Shown here: in pieces, positions 1 through 4,148 of the stretch
How positions within the stretch are numbered: position 1 is the first letter of the stretch
Layout of the letters: each line of letters starts with the position of its first letter
DNA from: Solobacterium sp.
Lineage (GTDB): Bacteria; Bacillota_I; Bacilli_A; Erysipelotrichales; Erysipelotrichaceae
NCBI GenBank assembly: GCA_017514645.1
Contig: JAFWJP010000290.1
Span: 1 to 5,271, forward strand
Direction: 5' to 3'
DNA: 5,271 nt
Program-made: the position numbers and the translations under genes
The notes under the pieces: model-generated
Told to the model about the DNA's origin: nothing
The model's input: only the letters and a program-made list of their open reading frames with translations
The model's database searches: none

Positions 1-585
1 GGCTGCCCCGGCTGCACCGAGACCGAAAGAACGGACCAGAACAAGGTCTCCGGCAATGTTGGCTATCGTTGCAACAGCTACGGAAAGCAGCGGGATCCGG
101 GAGTTTCCGATGCCGCGGAACAGACTGCCAAGAAGATTGTACGCTGTAATGAATACCAGTCCGCCGGAACAGATCCGCAGATACGCACATGTCTGTTCAA
201 AGGCTGCCTCAGGTGCGTTCATCAGGTGCGCCGCGCCGCGGGTATTCACCAGCATTACCATTGACATCACCGCTGCCAATGCGCCGAAAAAGACAATGGA
301 AGTACCGACGGTCTTCCCAGCCTGATCGGTCCGGTTTTCACCGATCTGCTGCCCGAGAAGGATCGTGGTGCCCATAGCCAGTCCGGCAATCAGGGATACG
401 ATCGTCTGCATGATCTGGGCACCGGTGGATACCGCTGATACATCCGCACTGCTTGCATATCTGCCGACAACCAGAAGGTCCGCAGCACCGTACAGAGACT
501 GCAGAAGCAGCGCTGCCGCTACCGGTACCGCAAACCGCATCAGCGGTCCCAGGATCTTTCCCTGTGTAAAGTTCTGTGCATCCAT
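1..585 (-). CDS. MATE-family multidrug/Na+-H+ antiporter, N-terminal 195 residues (runs off the window)
   Basis: This is the N-terminal part of a MATE (multidrug and toxic compound extrusion) transporter, an integral membrane protein that exports cationic drugs or metabolites in exchange for Na+ or H+. The frame is open from the ATG at 585 to base 1 with no stop, so the remaining part (the family is usually about 440-460 residues) lies beyond the left edge. Visible family features are the first helix (about 12-34) leading into LYGAADLLVVGRY with Asp36, a loop and helix ending GTTILLGQQIGE (about 55-82), a third helix (about 93-113), NLLGSLFRGIGNSRIP (150-165), and a helix containing NIAGDLVLV with Asp180. 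The start is supported by a strong GGGAGG ribosome binding site 7 nt upstream. It has its own promoter and a structured leader. Family assignment is firm, but the substrate cannot be predicted from this part. Confidence 0.92.
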   Translation of the reverse strand, partial: MDAQNFTQGKILGPLMRFAVPVAAALLLQSLYGAADLLVVGRYASSADVSAVSTGAQIMQTIVSLIAGLAMGTTILLGQQIGENRTDQAGKTVGTSIVFFGALAAVMSMVMLVNTRGAAHLMNAPEAAFEQTCAYLRICSGGLVFITAYNLLGSLFRGIGNSRIPLLSVAVATIANIAGDLVLVRSFGLGAAGAA

Positions 586-591
586 ATACGT

Positions 592-598
592 TCCTCCC
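592..598 (-). promoter_or_regulatory. Shine-Dalgarno site of the MATE gene, abutting the terminator T-tract
   Basis: GGGAGGA on the minus strand, with about 7 nt between its GGAGG core and the ATG at 585. It fixes the start codon. It begins directly after the T-tract of the upstream hairpin (last T at 599), so RNA polymerase released at the terminator would not transcribe this site. Confidence 0.85.
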
Positions 599-647
599 AA
601 AAAAAGAAACCGGATAAGCCAGTCATTCCAGACTGGGTCTTATCCGG
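599..647 (-). terminator. Rho-independent terminator in the MATE leader (candidate attenuator; also ends ccsA transcripts)
   Basis: Read on the minus strand, an outer 9-bp stem (CCGGATAAG at 647-639 with CTTATCCGG at 618-610) and an inner 6-bp stem (CCAGTC at 636-631 with GACTGG at 624-619) are separated by a 2-nt bulge (AC) and capped by the 6-nt loop TGGAAT. The hairpin is followed by TTTCTTTTTTT (609-599), the classical intrinsic terminator pattern. It lies downstream of the ccsA stop and also downstream of the MATE promoter, but before the MATE ribosome binding site. It can therefore stop both operon read-through and transcripts starting at the local promoter. Its position between a perfect promoter and its gene is the reason for calling it an attenuator. 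Confidence 0.88.
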
Positions 648-670
648 CTGATCATTTCTTCTGAATGACT
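621..670 (-). promoter_or_regulatory. Candidate antiterminator pairing in the MATE leader
   Basis: AGTCATTC at 670-663 is perfectly complementary over 8 nt to GAATGACT at 628-621, which contains the loop end and 3' inner arm of the terminator. Forming this pair would break the inner 6-bp terminator stem, so the two structures are mutually exclusive. A small upstream hairpin (CTCG 680-677, loop TAGG, CGAG 672-669) would tie up the first bases of the 5' element and could act as an anti-antiterminator. I do not recognise a known riboswitch class in this leader of roughly 97 nt. Confidence 0.4.
623..655 (-). CDS. Possible 10-codon leader peptide across the attenuator hairpin
   Basis: A short reading frame starts at ATG 655-653 and ends at TGA 625-623, encoding MISRIRPSLE. 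It covers the whole 5' arm of the terminator (both stems), and its stop codon sits at the junction of the loop and the 3' arm. A ribosome on this frame would prevent the hairpin from forming, which is the geometry used by leader peptides that couple drug-slowed translation to expression of resistance genes. Against it, the only Shine-Dalgarno-like bases are AGAAG 2 nt before the ATG (too close) and AGGCGAG about 13 nt away (rather far). A short frame like this can arise by chance, so the call is tentative. Confidence 0.3.
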   Translation of the reverse strand: MISRIRPSLE

Positions 671-688
671 CGCCTACGAGCCTTACGC

Positions 689-716
689 ATTATAGCAGAA
701 CCGGAAAAGGTGTCAA
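689..716 (-). promoter_or_regulatory. Consensus sigma-A promoter for the MATE gene
   Basis: The -35 hexamer TTGACA (716-711) and -10 hexamer TATAAT (694-689) both match the consensus exactly, with a 16-bp spacer. The -35 begins 2 nt after the ccsA stop codon (721-719). Transcription should start near 682, giving a leader of roughly 97 nt before the MATE ATG. The promoter is thus intrinsically strong, which makes a downstream control point such as the attenuator more plausible. Confidence 0.85.
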
Positions 717-718
717 GT

Positions 719-1528
719 TCAGATCAGGAACGGAATGATCGCACCGTAGGAATGCAGACCGGACATCAGCGTGTTCACACCGATGAACGTAAACAGAACG
801 ATAGGAACCGACAGGACTGCGTACCAGGCCATGAAGAGTCCCCTCTTCTTTCTGTTCAGCCGCAGATGCAGACTGATCGCATACAGGATCCAGGTGATCA
901 GCGCCCATACCTCCTTCGGATCCCAGGTCCAGAAGGATGACCAGGCTTCCTCGGCCCATACTGCACCGATCACGATCGTTACTGTCAGCAGTAAAAGACC
1001 GATGGAGATCAGACGGTAGATGAAGTAATCGATCTCTTCAAGACGGGAATCTTCCTTGTTTTTTCCGTACAGTGCGATGTAGCGGAGACCTGCAGCACCA
1101 GCCAGCATGAATGATGCATAGCTGAATGCAGCACTGCCGATATGCGATACAAACCAGACGCTTCTGAGCGCCGGCATGAGTTCATGGATCTCCCTGGGAA
1201 GAAGCGCTGCGTAGAGATACACTGCCCAGCACATGATCATGGCAAACAGTGTGATCCACGGCAGTCCTGTACGGTAATGCAGAAGTACCAGGATCACCGC
1301 AATCCCCCAGGAAAACATCGTTGCGAATTCAAACTGATTGGCCATCGGTATCCGTCCGGCCTGGATACCGCGCAGTACAATATAGCCGCTCTGCAGTACA
1401 AAACCGGCAAGGAATACAATCCAGGCTGTCGCTCCGAGACCTTCCTTCTTCCATACCTGTGCAAACGACTGCATCAGTACAGCCGCAAAATAGAATCCGA
1501 TTCCTCCGAAAAACAGTATATCAAGCAT
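719..1528 (-). CDS. ccsA: Cytochrome c biogenesis protein CcsA/ResC (System II haem handling and ligation)
   Basis: CcsA (ResC) is the polytopic partner of ResB in System II cytochrome c maturation; it exposes haem on the outer membrane face for thioether attachment to CxxCH/K sites. The 269-residue protein is nearly all membrane helix. It carries the family's WWD signature at 191-208 (WAEEAWSSFWTWDPKEVW), the PMANQFEF segment (61-68), and His129, His221 and His259 at places consistent with the periplasmic and transmembrane histidines that ligate haem in this family. The ATG at 1528 overlaps the end of resB by 8 bases and has AGGAGG 6 nt upstream, inside resB, so the two genes are probably translationally coupled. 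Its length is in the normal range for a stand-alone CcsA/ResC. It ends just before the MATE promoter. Confidence 0.93.
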   Translation of the reverse strand: MLDILFFGGIGFYFAAVLMQSFAQVWKKEGLGATAWIVFLAGFVLQSGYIVLRGIQAGRIPMANQFEFATMFSWGIAVILVLLHYRTGLPWITLFAMIMCWAVYLYAALLPREIHELMPALRSVWFVSHIGSAAFSYASFMLAGAAGLRYIALYGKNKEDSRLEEIDYFIYRLISIGLLLLTVTIVIGAVWAEEAWSSFWTWDPKEVWALITWILYAISLHLRLNRKKRGLFMAWYAVLSVPIVLFTFIGVNTLMSGLHSYGAIIPFLI

Positions 1529-2750
1529 GCGTATCCTCCTTTTCCGTCAAAGCCTTCAGCGCCAGTGCATACCCTTCCGGTTTCCCTCCGGCAAGACAGT
1601 ACCCTTCATCATCCACGACAGCACATACCGGTGTCATCAGGAAAGTAACACCGAGACCGAGCATGAGAAGCAGGGATGAGCCGAGAAGAAGCCACTGCAG
1701 CGCAGCCGATGATCTCTTGATGCGCAGACCCGGGTATTCCACAGGATCTTCAAAGCGGAATGTATAGCCGCCTGTCTCCAGTTCATCCCCGGGAAACGCA
1801 AGCATAGCGCTCTGGGAACCGTCCTCCATCAGAAGAAATACGTAGACCGGATCAGGATAGCTTCCGCTGACGGATGTGATCAGCGTTGTACCTTCTTCGG
1901 TTTCTTCCAGTCCGGGATACAAATTGTCAATCAGGATTCCTGTCTTTCCGTCCGCTGACAGAAAGTCGCTGGCTTCGACGATAAACCTGTCCATATTGCC
2001 TGCACCGTCTGTAACGGAGATACAGCCGGCGGTACCGTAGGTCTGCTGATAGACCTTGTACTGCCCGAGACCGACCGGATGGTTGACGGAAAGACTGCGC
2101 AGTCCGGTTTCCCTGCCGTCCGGCAGACGGATATTGATCATACTGCGGTAGTCCAGTTTTCCTGTTTCATCTTCAATGGAAAACGAATCAACATAGATCC
2201 GGGTGCCGTCATCCAGCACAACGCTGTCACCCGGATAGCATGATATATCCATGATGAACGGTGTTGAGAGACCGAGCACAAAAAAGAAGACGGTCAGGAG
2301 TATTCCGAGATGGATCAGGAACGTTCCCCAGCGCCCGAACGCATTCTTTGTATAGATCCGCCTGTTGCCGATTACCGTGACCCGGCATTTGTGATCCTTG
2401 AAGAACTGTTCCGCCTTTGCGATACCTTCCGCATCCGGTTTCCGGTTCGTTTTCAGCTGTGCAGCCCGGCGTACGAGATCGTCTCCCGATACTCTACGGA
2501 AGCGTACTACCGAACACAGCAGAAGGTTCAGGCACAGAAGCGTTACGACCGCTATGAAAAACCATGCTGTATAAACATGATCAAGACCGAACCGGAAGAT
2601 CATTTCATACTGATCCGGATAGTTTCTGACATAGTACATGGCTTCCCGCTGCTGCGGGATCAGGCTTCCCAGAGCCGTCACGGCCGCAAATACACCCAGC
2701 AGTACAATACCGCAGGTCATCGACCGGAAACAACGAAGTACCTTCTTCAT
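1521..2750 (-). CDS. resB: Cytochrome c biogenesis protein ResB (Ccs1/CcsB family)
   Basis: ResB works with CcsA as the System II cytochrome c synthase, holding haem and/or apocytochrome at the outer membrane face. From the ATG at 2750 the protein has 409 residues with the usual four membrane helices: about 12-31, 61-83, 143-165 (containing HLGIL with His147, a candidate haem ligand) and 351-373. A large exported domain lies between helices 3 and 4. The ResB signature SVNHPVGLGQYKVYQQTYG is at 221-239. A TTG two codons upstream (2756) could also start the frame, but the ATG followed by KK is the more natural choice. No good Shine-Dalgarno sequence precedes either start, and a hairpin sits about 11 nt upstream, so translation may be weak or depend on nrfA. 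The gene lies 46 nt after nrfA and overlaps ccsA. Confidence 0.92.
   Translation of the reverse strand: MKKVLRCFRSMTCGIVLLGVFAAVTALGSLIPQQREAMYYVRNYPDQYEMIFRFGLDHVYTAWFFIAVVTLLCLNLLLCSVVRFRRVSGDDLVRRAAQLKTNRKPDAEGIAKAEQFFKDHKCRVTVIGNRRIYTKNAFGRWGTFLIHLGILLTVFFFVLGLSTPFIMDISCYPGDSVVLDDGTRIYVDSFSIEDETGKLDYRSMINIRLPDGRETGLRSLSVNHPVGLGQYKVYQQTYGTAGCISVTDGAGNMDRFIVEASDFLSADGKTGILIDNLYPGLEETEEGTTLITSVSGSYPDPVYVFLLMEDGSQSAMLAFPGDELETGGYTFRFEDPVEYPGLRIKRSSAALQWLLLGSSLLLMLGLGVTFLMTPVCAVVDDEGYCLAGGKPEGYALALKALTEKEDTHA
1535..1540 (-). promoter_or_regulatory. Shine-Dalgarno site of ccsA inside resB
   Basis: AGGAGG on the minus strand, 6 nt before the ccsA ATG, is embedded in the last codons of resB. It decides the ccsA start and the 8-base overlap, and implies that the two partner proteins are made together. 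Confidence 0.85.
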
Positions 2751-2779
2751 ACACAAACAAAGACCGTCGGATGACGGTC
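2751..2779 (-). terminator. Short hairpin with T-rich tail between nrfA and resB (weak terminator or mRNA processing/stability element)
   Basis: On the minus strand GACCGTC (2779-2773), loop ATCC, and GACGGTC (2768-2762) form a perfect 7-bp stem, followed by TTTGTTTGTGT. The tail is interrupted by G residues, so termination is probably partial. Placed directly after nrfA and before two biogenesis genes, it would keep the abundant enzyme's mRNA above that of its maturase, either by attenuation or by protecting the nrfA 3' end. That role is inferred; the hairpin itself is visible in the sequence. Confidence 0.55.
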
Positions 2780-2796
2780 ACTGCTTTCTATCAGGT

Positions 2797-4059
2797 TTAC
2801 TGTCCCTGAATACAGGCATTTGCCTCATCGAGATATGCCTGTGCCTGATCCAGGCAGGCATTGGTGAGTCTGGAATTGTGGGCTCCTTCACTGTTCTCCA
2901 CGAACACGAAGTCCCAGTAGAACTGTGCATTGCGGCTTGCTGTTCTCGCCTGTTCCAGTGCTTCACCGTTCAGCGTACCGGCTTCGATCGCCGCAGCCAT
3001 ATCCTTGTCAAGCTGTTCCAGAGCGTAACCGAGTTCATTTTCTCTTTCCCTTGTCGCTGCCTGAATCGTACGTACCTGTGCAGTCAGATCCTGATGGCAC
3101 TGGCTGCAGGTATTCCTGATCAGTTCAGGATTTTCCAGCGGACTGGTCCAGTTGTGGTTCGTGAACATCGTTCCGTCTTCTGCCCTGGTCTGTGCCATAT
3201 GACAGTCAGCGCAGGTCATCTGGGCCATGTGGATACTTCCCTCGCCCATGAAGGTCTCGAACTCCGGATGCTGCACCTTCAGCTTGCGGACACCGGTATC
3301 AGCGTCCACCCAGTCACAGAACAGATTGCCTTCCGCATCCACCAGTGAATTCTCATAGGCCAGAATATCTTCCGGAGACATCTGTCCCAGTCCGTGATAG
3401 GCTACTTTGGTTTCCTTGGTCACCGGATCGAAGTAGTACTCTGTGTGGCACTGCGCACAGGACAGGTTCGCTGCGTTGACATTGACAAAATCATCACCGA
3501 TCGCTGCCGTTACATACGGATGTGTAACATAGATCACTCCCGGTTCATTGGCATGACAGTGGAAACAGCCGAAGGCATCGGTCACCTGTACTTCCATGTC
3601 CGCAAAATCCATCGCATAGGCAGACGTGCCTTCATTGAGGACCTTAGCTGTAAAATCCCCTGTTTTGCAGGTGAAGCAGTTGGCCAGCTTGTGCGGACGT
3701 CCCGTGCTTGTCACATCTTCAATGACAAACGTATGTCCCCGGGCACTGCCGTAGGAGACTGCGAAACCATATCCTTCATAAAGAGTCCTGATGTAGGGGT
3801 TTTCCTCAATATAGTCTGTGACTTCATCATTCTCATTGTTCATAAGATAGGTCATATATTCATTCGGATACTGCTCCGCCCATTCATCGGAACGGATCAG
3901 TACAACACCTGTCCCTTCTTCCGCCGGCTTCGCTTCAACAAACGGAGACGGCGCGAACGGTCTTGGCTGTTCCACAGGATCCGCAATGGCTCCGAGTACC
4001 GCAGCCATAACAAAAAGCCCGGTAAAAGGCAGGTATTCCTTGATTGTAGACTTTTCCAT
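2797..4059 (-). CDS. nrfA: Ammonia-forming cytochrome c nitrite reductase NrfA (pentahaem)
   Basis: NrfA reduces nitrite to ammonium with six electrons on the outer side of the membrane (dissimilatory nitrite reduction to ammonium). Five haem sites are visible: the diagnostic active-site motif CFTCK at 128-132 (Lys132 is the proximal ligand), then CFHCH 165-169, CAQCH 201-205, CADCH 283-287 and CSQCH 318-322. Catalytic residues expected in the family are present: Arg121 (probable), Tyr208 in HTEYYF, and His264 in KVQHPEFE. Glu207, Lys261 and Gln263 match the calcium-site ligands, so this is the calcium-containing type. Residues about 10-26 form a hydrophobic helix followed by AIADP, either a membrane anchor or a signal peptide; there is no lipobox. 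At 420 residues it is shorter than E. coli NrfA (478). The ATG at 4059 has AAGGAG 8 nt upstream. It heads an operon with resB and ccsA. No nrfH lies next to it. Confidence 0.96.
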   Translation of the reverse strand: MEKSTIKEYLPFTGLFVMAAVLGAIADPVEQPRPFAPSPFVEAKPAEEGTGVVLIRSDEWAEQYPNEYMTYLMNNENDEVTDYIEENPYIRTLYEGYGFAVSYGSARGHTFVIEDVTSTGRPHKLANCFTCKTGDFTAKVLNEGTSAYAMDFADMEVQVTDAFGCFHCHANEPGVIYVTHPYVTAAIGDDFVNVNAANLSCAQCHTEYYFDPVTKETKVAYHGLGQMSPEDILAYENSLVDAEGNLFCDWVDADTGVRKLKVQHPEFETFMGEGSIHMAQMTCADCHMAQTRAEDGTMFTNHNWTSPLENPELIRNTCSQCHQDLTAQVRTIQAATRERENELGYALEQLDKDMAAAIEAGTLNGEALEQARTASRNAQFYWDFVFVENSEGAHNSRLTNACLDQAQAYLDEANACIQGQ

Positions 4060-4067
4060 AAAAATAT

Positions 4068-4073
4068 CTCCTT
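4068..4073 (-). promoter_or_regulatory. Shine-Dalgarno site of nrfA
   Basis: AAGGAG on the minus strand, 8 nt before the nrfA ATG, confirms the chosen start. A weak upstream TTCCT could pair with part of it, but the stem would be only 4-5 bp, so I attach no regulatory meaning to it. Confidence 0.85.
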
Positions 4074-4108
4074 TTCAGAGGAAGTGTTTTGTATACTTTG
4101 TTGACTAT

Positions 4109-4137
4109 ATTATAAAAACCGCTGCAGGTTCTGTCAA
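4109..4137 (-). promoter_or_regulatory. Consensus sigma-A promoter for the nrfA-resB-ccsA operon
   Basis: TTGACA (4137-4132) and TATAAT (4114-4109) are exact consensus hexamers with the optimal 17-bp spacer. Transcription should start near 4102, leaving a leader of about 43 nt. The -35 element lies in the loop of the upstream gene's terminator hairpin, and the -10 starts immediately after its T-tract. I see no clear FNR-type palindrome (TTGAT-N4-ATCAA) nearby, so oxygen or nitrite control, if present, must use another site or regulator. Confidence 0.88.
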
Positions 4138-4148
4138 AGCAGCGGTCT
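4110..4148 (-). terminator. Rho-independent terminator of the upstream membrane-protein gene, overlapping the nrfA promoter
   Basis: On the minus strand AGACCGCTGC (4148-4139) pairs with GCAGCGGTTT (4125-4116) to give a stem of up to 10 bp including one G-U pair. The 13-nt loop is TTTGACAGAACCT, and the T-rich run TTTTTATAAT follows. The stem starts within the TAG stop codon (4149-4147) of the preceding gene. The loop holds the -35 hexamer and the T-tract runs into the -10 hexamer of the nrfA promoter. The long loop makes the terminator weaker than the one in the MATE leader, but stem and T-tract are clear. Confidence 0.75.

Noticed and set aside
586..718. Known riboswitch upstream of the MATE gene (guanidine, preQ1, fluoride, purine types considered)
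   Set aside because: None of the conserved core motifs I know for these classes can be recognised in this leader of about 97 nt, so it is reported only as an unassigned attenuator.
2754..2756. TTG at 2756 as the start of resB
   Set aside because: It gives only two extra residues and no better ribosome binding site than the ATG at 2750.
2638..3348. Long plus-strand open frame (236 codons) opposite nrfA and the resB start
   Set aside because: It lies antisense to the confidently identified nrfA and resB, has no family resemblance, and is low-complexity Cys/His-rich because it mirrors haem-motif codons.
3394..4104. Plus-strand open frame of 236 codons opposite the nrfA N-terminal half
   Set aside because: It is antisense to the nrfA haem-binding region and has no recognisable domain.
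4060..4146. FNR-like regulatory palindrome upstream of nrfA
   Set aside because: No TTGAT-N4-ATCAA-like match was found. The only clear inverted repeat there (CCGCTGC/GCAGCGG) is explained as a terminator by the T-tract that follows it.
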